Part shown: piece after piece, positions 45,496 through 54,762 of the stretch
How positions within the stretch are numbered: position 1 is the stretch's first letter
Layout: the number at the start of each line of letters is the position of its first letter
Assembly: GCA_934101625.1 (NCBI GenBank)
Contig: CAKORV010000001.1
Span: 1 to 64,000, forward strand
Length of the DNA stretch: 64,000 nucleotides
Origin: an uncultured Bacilli bacterium
Lineage (GTDB): Bacteria > Bacillota_I > Bacilli_A > RF39 > UBA660
Reading direction: 5' to 3'
Program-made: the position numbers and the translations under genes
The notes under the pieces: generated by a model
Seen by the model: the letters and a program-made list of their open reading frames with translations, nothing else
Database searches by the model: none
Told to the model about the DNA's origin: nothing

Positions 45496-46230
45496 ATGGA
45501 GAAATTTTGTACTATTTGTGGTAAGGAATTAGTTGATGGAAAATGTCCTTGTTGTGAAAAGGGAACTGATAAAAAAAGTGATTCAACTAATAATGAAACG
45601 AAGTTTTCTAATAATGGAGTTATCAATCGTGTTGCAATAAAAAATGAAGCTAAAAGATTGATTGAAAATAACTTATGGACTATTTGGAAGCCTAGTTTAA
45701 TTGTTTCACTTATTAGTGGTATCTTAGGAGCTTTAATTACAGCTTTATTTGGAGAAGGAACAGATGCGGGTACTATAATATCTGCGATTGCTAATGTATT
45801 CTTATTACCTATGAGTATTGGTTTAGTTCAATATGTTCTTAACTTTGTAAGAGGTAAAAGTTACGATATTAATGATTTATTTAGTTTCTATGATAAAAGA
45901 TTTTTATTGATATTCTTAACATCATTTTTAGTAGGTTTATTTACTACATTATGGAGTTTATTATTAATTATACCTGGTATTATTGCTGCGTTGAGTTATT
46001 CTATGATTACTTATTTACTTGCTGATGGTAAGAAAGATGATGCAATGGAAGTAATAAAAGAAAGTAAGAGAATGATGAATGGTTATAAAATGGATTACTT
46101 TGTATTTGGATTAAGTTTTATTGGATGGGCATTATTATGTACTTTGATAATTCCAATTATATATGTAATGCCTTATATTACAGTAAGTAATGCTCTATAT
46201 TATGAAGAATTAAGAAAGATTAAAGGATAA
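45496..46230 (+). CDS. zinc-ribbon plus DUF975 membrane protein
   Basis: 244 aa. Residues 5-22 form a Cys4 zinc ribbon (FCTICGKELVDGKCPCCEKG), then a DUF975 integral-membrane domain with about five helices (LIVSLISGILGALI, SYSMITYLLADGKKDDAMEVI). The function of DUF975 is unknown. AAGGAGGTG precedes the ATG. Own terminator follows. Confidence 0.83.
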   Translation: MEKFCTICGKELVDGKCPCCEKGTDKKSDSTNNETKFSNNGVINRVAIKNEAKRLIENNLWTIWKPSLIVSLISGILGALITALFGEGTDAGTIISAIANVFLLPMSIGLVQYVLNFVRGKSYDINDLFSFYDKRFLLIFLTSFLVGLFTTLWSLLLIIPGIIAALSYSMITYLLADGKKDDAMEVIKESKRMMNGYKMDYFVFGLSFIGWALLCTLIIPIIYVMPYITVSNALYYEELRKIKG

Positions 46231-46267
46231 TGTTAATAACTTGAGTGTTGTTAACATTCTTTTTTTA
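46229..46267 (+). terminator. terminator after the DUF975 gene
   Basis: AATGTTAA (46229-46236) pairs with TTAACATT (46251-46258), then CTTTTTTT. Confidence 0.85.
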
Positions 46268-46294
46268 GAGTAAAATTATATTTGAGGTGTAATT

Positions 46295-46942
46295 ATGAAT
46301 TTAAAGGAATTTAAGGAATTATGTATTATTACTAGAAATGAAATTGTATCTAGAAATAATTCTATGAATAGTAATTATATTTTAGTAGATAGAAAAGTAA
46401 GAGATTTAAAATCTAAGACATTGGTGTTAACTAAAGAAATAGTATCTCTAGTTCTTGCTGTATCTTTAGTAGGTGGTAGTGCTACTTTTATTGGTGTTAA
46501 TACTAAAAGAGAAAGACAAGATAAATTAAATTGTGGAATTTATAGTGTAGAAGATTATAATAATAAGAGAAAAGTTGATTATTTTACTGCTTATTTTGGA
46601 TATGTTTTGGCTTTATTAGTTCTTTATAGTGGATTAAGTTTTGTTAAAGGTAGTAGTGTTTTTAAAAGTTTTTTTAGTAAATTTAGAAGGAATGTTAAAG
46701 AATATAAAGAAGGTATTGTAAGTGGTTGTGAATTATTTGCAGATATGAGAGAAGATATTTCTTATTTAATGTTGTATTTGTGTCAGTATGAAGAATGTAA
46801 GAAGTGTTATGCTAATATACTTAATGAATATCCTTATTTAGAAGGTGATGAGCTTATTAATAAAATAAGTGATGTTTTAGATAATTTGGATGTTGAATCT
46901 ATAAGAAAAAATATTGATGTTAAGAAGAAAATTCTTGGATAA
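46295..46942 (+). CDS. membrane protein of unknown function
   Basis: 215 aa with two membrane helices (about 46-66 and 96-118) and a helical cytoplasmic-type C-terminal region with a Cys pair (CQYEECKKCY). No known family. It lies directly upstream of the rpsF promoter. Confidence 0.55.
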   Translation: MNLKEFKELCIITRNEIVSRNNSMNSNYILVDRKVRDLKSKTLVLTKEIVSLVLAVSLVGGSATFIGVNTKRERQDKLNCGIYSVEDYNNKRKVDYFTAYFGYVLALLVLYSGLSFVKGSSVFKSFFSKFRRNVKEYKEGIVSGCELFADMREDISYLMLYLCQYEECKKCYANILNEYPYLEGDELINKISDVLDNLDVESIRKNIDVKKKILG

Positions 46943-46950
46943 TTTTTGTA

Positions 46951-47040
46951 TGGACTTTTTGTATTTTATTTGTTATAATACTGGGGAAAGAGCAGAAAAT
47001 TGCTCCTTGCTTCTTAGGAAGCCATAGACCATAAGGAGGT
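46951..47040 (+). promoter_or_regulatory. rpsF promoter and S6:S18-type leader candidate
   Basis: Promoter TGGACT (46951-46956), 17 bp, TATAAT (46974-46979). The leader has GAGCA (46990-46994)/TGCTC (47001-47005), then GCTTC-TTAG-GAAGC (47009-47022), and CTCCTT (47003-47008) that can pair with AAGGAG (47033-47038), hiding the rpsF ribosome binding site. This fits autogenous control by S6:S18 as known for many bacteria. Confidence 0.6.
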
Positions 47041-47046
47041 GAAATA

Positions 47047-47334
47047 ATGAATAAATATGAAATAATGTTTATTGTTAGAGCTGATATTACTGAAGATGAA
47101 GTAAAGAATACTGTTAAATCATTTGAAGATTTATTAACTAACGAAGGTGCTAAAATTTTAAATTCTAAAGATTTAGGACAAAAGAAATTAGCATATGAAA
47201 TTAAGAAACAAGTTAGAGGTTATTATCATTTACTTAATGTTGAATGTGAAAGTAAAGCTGTTAAGGAATTTGATAGAAGAGCTTTAATAGACGAAAAAGT
47301 TATTAGACATTTAATAATTAAGGAGGAAAATTAG
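47047..47334 (+). CDS. rpsF: ribosomal protein bS6
   Basis: 95 aa. MNKYEIMFIVRADI, KKLAYEIKKQVRGYYHLLNVEC and the Arg-rich end are bS6. It binds the central domain of 16S rRNA with bS18. AAGGAGGTG precedes the ATG. First gene of rpsF-ssb-rpsR. Confidence 0.98.
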   Translation: MNKYEIMFIVRADITEDEVKNTVKSFEDLLTNEGAKILNSKDLGQKKLAYEIKKQVRGYYHLLNVECESKAVKEFDRRALIDEKVIRHLIIKEEN

Positions 47335-47335
47335 T

Positions 47336-47821
47336 ATGAATAAAGTAATGCTAGTAGGTAGGTTAACAAGGGATCCAGAAATGAGAACTTCTACATCTGG
47401 TATGCAAATTGCTTCATTTAGTTTAGCAGTTAATAGAAACTTTAGAAATAAAGAAGGAAATGTTGATGCTGACTTTATAAATGTTGTTGTGTTTGGTAAG
47501 CAAGCAGAAACTATTGGTAAGTATGTTACTAAGGGGCAACAACTAGGAGTTGAAGGAAGAATTCAAACTAGAAGTTATGATGCACAAGATGGAACTAAAA
47601 GATATGTTACTGAAGTTGTTGCAGACAATTTTGAATTTTTAAGTTCTAAAAATAGTGGTAGTGGTACTGCTAGTGCACCAGTTAATGCTTATGTTGATAC
47701 TACAAGTTCATTTTATGTGGATGAGCCAAGTAAAGACAATGGTGTAGATATTTCAGGTGAAGACCCATTTAAAAATTTTGGTAATGAAGTAGCTTTAAGC
47801 GATGATGATTTACCATTCTAA
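47336..47821 (+). CDS. ssb: single-stranded DNA-binding protein
   Basis: 161 aa. OB-fold start MNKVMLVGRLTRDPEMR, FSLAVNRNFRNKEG and EVVADNFEFLS, a flexible middle, and the acidic tip DDDLPF that binds partner proteins. It lies one base after rpsF. Confidence 0.98.
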   Translation: MNKVMLVGRLTRDPEMRTSTSGMQIASFSLAVNRNFRNKEGNVDADFINVVVFGKQAETIGKYVTKGQQLGVEGRIQTRSYDAQDGTKRYVTEVVADNFEFLSSKNSGSGTASAPVNAYVDTTSSFYVDEPSKDNGVDISGEDPFKNFGNEVALSDDDLPF

Positions 47822-47838
47822 TTAAAAGGAGGCTAATA

Positions 47839-48054
47839 ATGAAAGAATTTTATCCTAGAAAAAAGAAAATATGTCAAATGTGCGCTGGTAAAAGTGTTAA
47901 ATATAGTGATGTACCAATTATAACTAAATATATTAATGAAAAAGGTAAAATTTTACCTAGAAGAATGACTGGTGCTTGTGCATTACATCAAAGACATATA
48001 GCTAGAGAAGTTAAAAGAGCTAGATTTATGGGACTTATTCCATTCGTAAAATAA
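47839..48054 (+). CDS. rpsR: ribosomal protein bS18
   Basis: 71 aa; IITKYINEKGKILPRRMTG and HQRHIAREVKRARFMGLIPF are diagnostic. The N terminus has a Cys pair (KKICQMC), consistent with a zinc-binding type. AAAAGGAGG precedes the ATG. Confidence 0.97.
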   Translation: MKEFYPRKKKICQMCAGKSVKYSDVPIITKYINEKGKILPRRMTGACALHQRHIAREVKRARFMGLIPFVK

Positions 48055-48057
48055 GTT

Positions 48058-48088
48058 AAACGAGAGATTATTTAATCTCTCGTTTTAT
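48058..48088. terminator. bidirectional terminator, rpsR / sortase
   Basis: AACGAGAGATTA (48059-48070) pairs with TAATCTCTCGTT (48073-48084); T follows on plus and A precedes. It serves both converging genes and includes the sortase stop. Confidence 0.9.
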
Positions 48089-48898
48089 TAGTTTTGCATG
48101 TACTACTGTTTTTTCATTATCATTATAACATGTGGATAGTGTAAGTATATTATCATTTTCATTAATTGTTGTATTAAAATCATGTTCACTTCTATTTTTA
48201 ACCATATTTAGAAAATTTAAGTAATCTTTATCTGAATTGAAACTTGTTTGTATGTAATCACTTGTATTAGGTATAATGTAAGTACTGAATACTTGCCATA
48301 AAGTGTTTTCTTTTTCTGTAGATATTTTTATAATATAATTATTAGTGTCGTTTAACCAACCATTTGACATTATTTTTTTTAATGTTCCAAACATTGTTTT
48401 ATCTAATCTACTGTGTGCATAAATTATAGTATTTCTATTATTGGTATCATTATTTCTATAGTCTAAAAATACCCATCCTGCATCATTATAACTTTTATTA
48501 AATGCATGTGTTAAATAGTAACTATTATCATTTGTTTGTACGAATGGATAATTAATATTGGTACCATTTACTTGTATCCATCCAATAACATCTGAATTTG
48601 TTTGCTTTAATTCAGTAAAGTCTACATCTATTAAGTTCATTTTAATATAATCCCAATATGGATTAGATTTGGGTATATCTAAATCCTGGTTAATTATTTC
48701 TGTGTTTTCATTGTCTTGTGTTTCTTTTATTGTTGTAGAGTTTTCTATGTTATTAATTTGATTGTCTATATCTTTGTTATCTTTGTTCCACTTGACTATC
48801 TTTGTTAATGATATGGTTAACATTGTTAAACAAATTAATATTAGTATTAAAATTATTATATTATTCCATTTAATTCTTCTTTTAACTATAGTTGCCAT
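48068..48898 (-). CDS. class B-like sortase
   Basis: 276 aa. A basic N terminus and membrane helix (about 13-33) precede the sortase barrel: AGWVFLDYRNN, catalytic His in NTIIYAHSRLDKTMFGTL, catalytic Cys in LTLSTCYN, and a late basic residue region (KLIKREI). Class B members usually have YGHN; here YAHS replaces it. Class B enzymes attach haem-uptake proteins or pilins to peptidoglycan or pilin Lys. No protein in the window has a clear sorting signal, so the substrate lies elsewhere. Confidence 0.87.
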   Translation of the reverse strand: MATIVKRRIKWNNIIILILILICLTMLTISLTKIVKWNKDNKDIDNQINNIENSTTIKETQDNENTEIINQDLDIPKSNPYWDYIKMNLIDVDFTELKQTNSDVIGWIQVNGTNINYPFVQTNDNSYYLTHAFNKSYNDAGWVFLDYRNNDTNNRNTIIYAHSRLDKTMFGTLKKIMSNGWLNDTNNYIIKISTEKENTLWQVFSTYIIPNTSDYIQTSFNSDKDYLNFLNMVKNRSEHDFNTTINENDNILTLSTCYNDNEKTVVHAKLIKREIK

Positions 48899-48969
48899 TG
48901 TTTCTCCTTTATATTATTACATTTATAATTATACTATAATTTATAATAAAAATAAAACGATTAGTTAGT

Positions 48970-49635
48970 CTAATCGTTATCTCTTGCAATACCTATTAAT
49001 CTAAGTAATTGAAGTACACTTGCTAAAACACCTGCTACATAAGTTAATGCTGCGGCTGTTAACATTCTACTTGTTTCTTCATTATCTTTGGCATTGGTTA
49101 AATTTAATCTTTTTACTTCTGATTTAGCTCGATTTGATGCATTAAATTCAACTGGTAAAGTTACAATTTGAAATAGTATACCAAAGCCTGTGGCAAATAT
49201 TCCTATCCAAACTAAATCCATAATTTCTAATAAAAATCCAAATAATATTAAATAGTAAGAAAAACTTGAAATTATGTTAACTATTGGAAATAAGAAATGT
49301 CTGAATCTTAAAAAGAAATAACCTTCTTTATCTTGTATAGCATGTCCTGTTTCATGAGCCGCTACTGCTAGAGAAGCAATACTATTACCGTGATAAATAT
49401 CTCTAGATAATCTAATTACTTTTCTGTTTGGATCATAATGATCTGTTAAAGTACCATTTGTTTCTACAATTATTAAATCATTAAGTCCATTTTCATCTAA
49501 TATTTGTCTTGCTACATCATAGCCGGTTAAACCTTTGCTGTTTGAATGTCTCATAGTGCTTTTGTATGTACTCATTACATATATTTGAGCAAATAATGGT
49601 ATTAAAACTATTAATGCTATTAAAATTAAATCCAT
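48970..49635 (-). CDS. YugP-type membrane zinc metallopeptidase
   Basis: 221 aa. One N-terminal helix, a zinc site in SLAVAAHETGHAIQD (HExxH), then hydrophobic helices (about 110-150 and 190-210). The start of the domain, SNSKGLTGYDVARQILDENGL, is typical of the YugP/neutral zinc metallopeptidase 2 family. Substrates are unknown. It lies between the sortase and the Clp gene. Confidence 0.9.
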   Translation of the reverse strand: MDLILIALIVLIPLFAQIYVMSTYKSTMRHSNSKGLTGYDVARQILDENGLNDLIIVETNGTLTDHYDPNRKVIRLSRDIYHGNSIASLAVAAHETGHAIQDKEGYFFLRFRHFLFPIVNIISSFSYYLILFGFLLEIMDLVWIGIFATGFGILFQIVTLPVEFNASNRAKSEVKRLNLTNAKDNEETSRMLTAAALTYVAGVLASVLQLLRLIGIARDND

Positions 49636-49677
49636 TTTTCATCACCAGTATAATTATATCATATTTTTGTTGAATAT

Positions 49678-51624
49678 TCAACAAGTTGTAAGAGTATTAT
49701 ATAAATCTAGTGTATAGGTGTAGTCTGATTTTATTATTTTGTTATTGTTTATGAATCCTAATGAATTATTATTTTTTTGCTTACTTGGTATTATAAATAT
49801 TGTATTAGAAAAGTTTATAGTATCATTATTAGATAAATTTAGTATACCTGTTTTAAGTATATTTTTTATTAGTGTTTTGATATTTAAACTACATGATTCA
49901 TAGTTATCTAAATATATAATAGAAATTGGGTATGTTTTAATAATTTCAAATGTAGTATTTTTATCTTCGTAACCTATATATCCTTGAGGACTACCTAATA
50001 TTTTATTTATACTTGATGGTTCTTCATATTCGTTTAAATTAATAGATAAAAAGTTAATTTTTAATATATTAGATATATCTTTTATTATGTTAATATTACT
50101 ATTATATAGTTCTATTGAAGTTGGGGTTGTGGTAGTTTTGGTTAAATGATTTTCTATGTATGTTAATAAATTCTTTGTATTTATATTATTGTATTTGTTA
50201 ATTATTTTATTTTTTAAATTATCTAGGGTTTTAGTGTTTTCTAATTCATATATTATAGTGTTTGTTTTACTTTCAAGTACTTTTTTTAGAGTAGATGTTG
50301 TTACTTTGTTTTGAGTTATTCTATTATTGAATGTACTAAGTTCATTATTACATTCCTTAATTTTTTCGTTAATTATGCTTGCCATTTTAAGATTGTTTTT
50401 AGAAAGGTATTCTATTTTTTTTGATTTTAATGTGACTAATTGTTTATTTAATTTAGTTAGTTTTGAGTTATCATTTATTTTAGTACATGCACATATTTCA
50501 TCTAGTATATCTATACTTTTATCTGGATTTTTTCTGTCAGTTATATATTTATCAGATAATTTAATTGTGAGATCTAGTATGTTTTCTGGTATTTTTACAT
50601 TGTGATAGTTTTCATAATTCTTTTTTATTTTATGTAGTATTATTTTAGTTTCTTCATAGTTTGGTTCTTTTATTAATACTTTTTGAAATCTTCTTTCTAA
50701 TGCTTTATCTTTTTCAATTGATGATTTGTATTCATTTAAAGTGGTGGCACCTATTACTTTGATTTTGTTTCTTGCTAGGGCGGGTTTCATTATGTTAGAT
50801 GCATCTATTGCACCTTCTGCTCCTCCAGCACCCATGATAGTGTGTATTTCATCTATAAATAGTATTATGTTAGGGTTCGATTCTAATTCATTTATTATTT
50901 TAGATAGTTTTTCTTCAAATTCTCCACGATATTTAGTGCCTGCGATTACATTAAATAGATTTAAGTTAATTATTATTTTATTTTTTAATGTATTTGGTAC
51001 ATCTCCTAAAGTTATTCTTCTAGCAAGTTCTTCTACAATTGCTGTTTTACCAACTCCGGCTTCTCCGATTAATATAGGATTGTTTTTGTTTTTTCTTTCT
51101 AATATTTCTATTATTCTTTCTATTTCTAGATCTCTTCCAATAACTTTGTCTAATTCATTATTTTTAGCCTTATTGTTAAGATTTATGCCTAGTTCATTAA
51201 GTATGAGTGGAGTAGTATATTTTTGTTCTTTATTGAGGCTATTAATTATGTTATCTATGTTTATATTTATTTTATATAGAATTTTGTATCCTTTAGATTT
51301 TTTATTTTTTAGTATACTTTTAAATAGTAGTGGTAAAGTTATTTCTTCTATTATAATGTCTTCATCAATTATTATGTTTTCTAATATATTTAGTATTTCT
51401 TTACTATATAGAATAGTTTCTTTATTTGATGTGCCTTCTTTTATTTCTTTTTTTATTGTTTCATATGTTATATTGTTATTTATTAGTAAGTCACTAAGTG
51501 TATTTTTAGTGCTAGTTAGACTTAGTAGTAAGTGTGAAGAGTCAACATATTCATCTTTGTTTTTAAGTGCTTCTAGTTCACTTCTTTTTAGTATGCTTTT
51601 TACTTCTTCATTGTATTTAATCAT
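49678..51624 (-). CDS. ClpC-like AAA+ protein with degenerate second ATPase domain
   Basis: 648 aa. A Clp_N double-repeat start (VKSILKRSELEALKNKDEYVDSSHLLLSL) and a complete D1 follow: [48 protein letters not shown]2 is decayed: no GxxGxGKT, LDN in place of the Walker B Asp-Glu, no arginine finger seen, though the pore-loop-like GYIGYED remains. A normal ClpC is ~810 aa. The ATG at 51624 has GGAGGTG before it. It lies downstream of dusB-lysS, the place of clpC in Bacillus, but without ctsR-mcsAB. Whether it still threads substrates is doubtful. Confidence 0.85.
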   Translation of the reverse strand: MIKYNEEVKSILKRSELEALKNKDEYVDSSHLLLSLTSTKNTLSDLLINNNITYETIKKEIKEGTSNKETILYSKEILNILENIIIDEDIIIEEITLPLLFKSILKNKKSKGYKILYKININIDNIINSLNKEQKYTTPLILNELGINLNNKAKNNELDKVIGRDLEIERIIEILERKNKNNPILIGEAGVGKTAIVEELARRITLGDVPNTLKNKIIINLNLFNVIAGTKYRGEFEEKLSKIINELESNPNIILFIDEIHTIMGAGGAEGAIDASNIMKPALARNKIKVIGATTLNEYKSSIEKDKALERRFQKVLIKEPNYEETKIILHKIKKNYENYHNVKIPENILDLTIKLSDKYITDRKNPDKSIDILDEICACTKINDNSKLTKLNKQLVTLKSKKIEYLSKNNLKMASIINEKIKECNNELSTFNNRITQNKVTTSTLKKVLESKTNTIIYELENTKTLDNLKNKIINKYNNINTKNLLTYIENHLTKTTTTPTSIELYNSNINIIKDISNILKINFLSINLNEYEEPSSINKILGSPQGYIGYEDKNTTFEIIKTYPISIIYLDNYESCSLNIKTLIKNILKTGILNLSNNDTINFSNTIFIIPSKQKNNNSLGFINNNKIIKSDYTYTLDLYNTLTTC

Positions 51625-51677
51625 AAACACCTCCATATATTCTATGTTATATTGGTGTGTTTTATAAATTTTTATGC

Positions 51678-51706
51678 AAAAAAAATCACTCGGGTTAGGA
51701 GTGATT
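51678..51706 (-). terminator. terminator after the YfcC-type gene
   Basis: On the minus strand AATCACTC, a 7-nt loop, GAGTGATT, then eight T. Confidence 0.9.
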
Positions 51707-51714
51707 AATTATTT

Positions 51715-53142
51715 TTATATAAATACTACAACAGCGATTATTATTAATATTATAGCTAATAGTTCTAATACTAATTTCCAGCTTGTTTTTAGCCATTCTT
51801 TATATGATATTCCTAAGTAACTTAATCCTAGTAACATCATTGTACTAGTAGGCGCTACAAAAGAAGTTAATCCATATATTGATTGTGTAATTATTGCTAG
51901 GCTGTTTGTAGTGTCTGCATATACACTACTTAATAGTGGTAATGTAGATTGAACTACATAAAGCATTTCTACATTGAATACAGTACTTAGAATAGTATCT
52001 ATAGATATCATAAAGATATAAACTATTTGTCCAAATACACCACTTGTTTTAGATACAAGTGTTACTATCCAATCAGTAACTGTTACTATATAAGGATGGT
52101 AAGCTGATACTAATACCATTACATAAGCAAATATTACTAATGCTGCTGGTTTTAACATACTTACAACACCTTTACCAAATGCTTTTAATCCACCATCTAC
52201 TTTTAAATCATATACAAATGTTAATATGATTGATGCAATAAGTATCATAGCAGTAAATTCTGCATAATACCATTTACCTAAGTTAGTTAAACCATCAAAT
52301 AGGTAACCTAATATTGCATGATCTCCAATAGTGAATTCTACAGTTAATTTAGTATGTAAATCAACAAAGAATGAAGAGTCAAATACTGATTTCCAATCTG
52401 TGTAACCAAGAATTACTAATACTAGTAATAATCCCATTACTAAGAACATTGGCCAGCTTGCTTTTTTACTTTGTTTCTTTTCACCCATTAATGCAGTTAG
52501 TTCTTCTTCACTAATTTCAGATTTATTTTTATTTTTAGTTGCATATTTTACTAGGAATGCTGTATAAATTACAAATGATAATACAAATAATGCAATTTTA
52601 GAAACTATTTCAGTTTGGAAAGTTGTTCCTGCGATTTGATTAATATATCCAGTAATATATACTCCATAAGTACTTCCTATTACACCAATTAAAGGTGAAA
52701 TGAAAGTAGTTAGGAATGCAGTCATTTTGTTATATCCCATTAGTAAAATTATTCCTACTAATGCTGGTATAAATATGAATAACATTAAGTTTAGTCCAAA
52801 TACACTACTTAATGCAGCTAGTATAAATGATATTAAAACTAAAAATACTATTTCTTTACCTTTCATAGATTTTGCAATTTTTTCTAATTTGTTTCTATAT
52901 TTACCAGTTTCTGATAATACACCATATAAGCCACCAACTGCTAACATGAATAGAAGTGGTTGCAAGAAGAATTGTATTGCTAGGTAAGGGTATTCAACAA
53001 TGTTGTAAAGTGAAACTCTTTTTAGTCCTAAACTTGTTACAGTTCCGCCACTTATGCTTGATGCTGGGATTATCCAACTTAGAACATAGAACACTAAAGC
53101 CATTATTGCAATAATTTTGAACATTGTGTTCTTCTTTTTCAT
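51715..53142 (-). CDS. YfcC-type transporter
   Basis: 475 aa and about twelve helices. WIIPASSISGGTVTSLG, the two hairpin-like regions (FGLNLMLFIFIPALVG; TSFVAPTSTMMLLGLSYLG) and FAEFTA-like membrane stretches fit the YfcC family, related to dicarboxylate or basic amino-acid transporters of the IT superfamily. Substrate unknown. The ATG at 53142 is placed by TAGGAGGTAG; the longer reading frame upstream is not translated. A TATAAT precedes the site on the minus strand. Confidence 0.8.
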   Translation of the reverse strand: MKKKNTMFKIIAIMALVFYVLSWIIPASSISGGTVTSLGLKRVSLYNIVEYPYLAIQFFLQPLLFMLAVGGLYGVLSETGKYRNKLEKIAKSMKGKEIVFLVLISFILAALSSVFGLNLMLFIFIPALVGIILLMGYNKMTAFLTTFISPLIGVIGSTYGVYITGYINQIAGTTFQTEIVSKIALFVLSFVIYTAFLVKYATKNKNKSEISEEELTALMGEKKQSKKASWPMFLVMGLLLVLVILGYTDWKSVFDSSFFVDLHTKLTVEFTIGDHAILGYLFDGLTNLGKWYYAEFTAMILIASIILTFVYDLKVDGGLKAFGKGVVSMLKPAALVIFAYVMVLVSAYHPYIVTVTDWIVTLVSKTSGVFGQIVYIFMISIDTILSTVFNVEMLYVVQSTLPLLSSVYADTTNSLAIITQSIYGLTSFVAPTSTMMLLGLSYLGISYKEWLKTSWKLVLELLAIILIIIAVVVFI

Positions 53143-53253
53143 TTTTCTACCTCCTAGACTAATTATACAATAATTATGTAAAGTTTTACAAGAATTTATG
53201 TAATTTTCACAAAAATACCATATAAAATAGTATAATGTTTGGAACAATTTAAA

Positions 53254-53279
53254 AAAATTAGAGGAAAAACTCTAATTTT
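53254..53279 (-). terminator. terminator after lysS
   Basis: AAAATTAGAG (53254-53263) pairs with CTCTAATTTT (53270-53279); A run gives the minus-strand U-tract. Contains the lysS stop. Confidence 0.88.
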
Positions 53280-54741
53280 CTGGTTTCATCATTGGGAATA
53301 ATACTACATCTCTTACAGATTCTTGGTTATAGATAAGCATCATTAGTCTATCTATTCCAAAGCCTAGCCCTGAGATAGGTGGCATTCCTTGTTCCATAGA
53401 ACCTAGGAATCCTTCATCTAATTCCATAGTTTCATCGTCACCTTGTTGTTTAGCTTTCATTTGACTTTCAAATGCTTCTCTTTGATCAAATGGATTAACT
53501 AATTCTGAATATGCTTTACAAAGTTCAGTACCTGCGGCAACTACTTGGAACATATCTGATGCTTTTGGATTAATGTCGTTTCTTCTTGTAAGTGGCATCA
53601 TGATAGAAGGATAGTTATATATAATAGTAGGTTCCATTATATTTTCTCTAATTTTTCTTTTGTATACATAGTCTATTATTTGACTTACTGATTTGTAATC
53701 ATTTAAATCTTGTAAAGTAAATAAACCTTTTTCATTTATTTTTTCTTTTAATACCAATGGATCTTCTATGTCTAAGAATTCAAATCCTAATATTTTATTC
53801 ATTTCTTCAATATAATTAATTCTTGGCCATTTATCTTTTCCAAAATCTAATGTGTTTCCTTGATATTCAATTGTTGTTGTACCTACTAATTCTAGTAACA
53901 TATTCTTTATAAAGTTTTTGTAGAATACAATTGTATCTTCAAAATTCCAATATGCAACATACCATTCAACTTGTGTGAATTCTTGTAAGTGTTGTGGATC
54001 CATACCTTCATTTCTGAAGCATTTAGCTACTTCGTATACACGATCAAATCCACCTGATATACATTGTTTTAAATAAGTTTCTGGAGCGATTCTTAAATTA
54101 CAATCTATATCTAATGCATTGTGATGAGTATAGAAAGGTTTTGCACTAGCGCCACATACTGCAGTTTGAATTATAGGTGTTTCAACTTCTAGGAATCCAT
54201 TTTCATTTAGGTATTTATGTATGAATGCATACATTTTACTTCTACCTAGAAATACTTTTCTACTTTCTTCATTTGTTATTAAGTCAACATATCTTTGTCT
54301 ATATTTTAATTCTGTGTCTTGTAATCCATGGAATTTTTCTGGTAATGGTTTAAGCGCTTTACCTAAGAAAGTAAAGTTATGAACTTTTAGGGTTTTTTCT
54401 CCAGTTTGAGTTGTGAATATTTCTCCTTCAGCACCTATAAAGTCTCCTGTATCAATTAATTTTTTCATGAAGTCATATTTTTCTTCACCTAAAGTGTCTA
54501 CTTTGAATTCAAGTTGCATACTTTCTTCAATATCTCTTATTTTAATGAAACTTAGTTTACCCATTTTTCTCATGAATACTATTCTTCCTGCGATTTTAAC
54601 GTCTTGTGTTCCATCATTTAAAGTTTTAGCTTCTTTTAATGTGTGTGTTCTTTCATATTTTTCTGGATAAGGATTACAATATTCTTTAATATTATCTAGT
54701 TTTCCTCTCCTTACAATTTCTTGTTCTGTTAAATTTTCCAT
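53272..54741 (-). CDS. lysS: lysyl-tRNA synthetase, class II
   Basis: 489 aa. An anticodon-binding OB fold (VKIAGRIVFMRKMGKLSFIKIRD) and a class II core: motif 1 (FLEVETPII), motif 2 (RVYEVAKCFRNEGMDPQHLQEF), motif 3 (GLGFGIDRLMML). It charges tRNA-Lys. A T-box leader controls it. dusB lies upstream, as in Bacillus. Confidence 0.97.
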   Translation of the reverse strand: MENLTEQEIVRRGKLDNIKEYCNPYPEKYERTHTLKEAKTLNDGTQDVKIAGRIVFMRKMGKLSFIKIRDIEESMQLEFKVDTLGEEKYDFMKKLIDTGDFIGAEGEIFTTQTGEKTLKVHNFTFLGKALKPLPEKFHGLQDTELKYRQRYVDLITNEESRKVFLGRSKMYAFIHKYLNENGFLEVETPIIQTAVCGASAKPFYTHHNALDIDCNLRIAPETYLKQCISGGFDRVYEVAKCFRNEGMDPQHLQEFTQVEWYVAYWNFEDTIVFYKNFIKNMLLELVGTTTIEYQGNTLDFGKDKWPRINYIEEMNKILGFEFLDIEDPLVLKEKINEKGLFTLQDLNDYKSVSQIIDYVYKRKIRENIMEPTIIYNYPSIMMPLTRRNDINPKASDMFQVVAAGTELCKAYSELVNPFDQREAFESQMKAKQQGDDETMELDEGFLGSMEQGMPPISGLGFGIDRLMMLIYNQESVRDVVLFPMMKPEN

Positions 54742-54762
54742 TATTTTATTCCTCCTTCTTAA

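Noticed and set aside
50726..51667. A 313-codon hydrophobic frame on the plus strand opposite the ClpC-like gene
   Set aside because: Antisense shadow of a Lys/Glu/Asn-rich gene; no ribosome binding site, and the minus-strand frame has clear AAA+ motifs.
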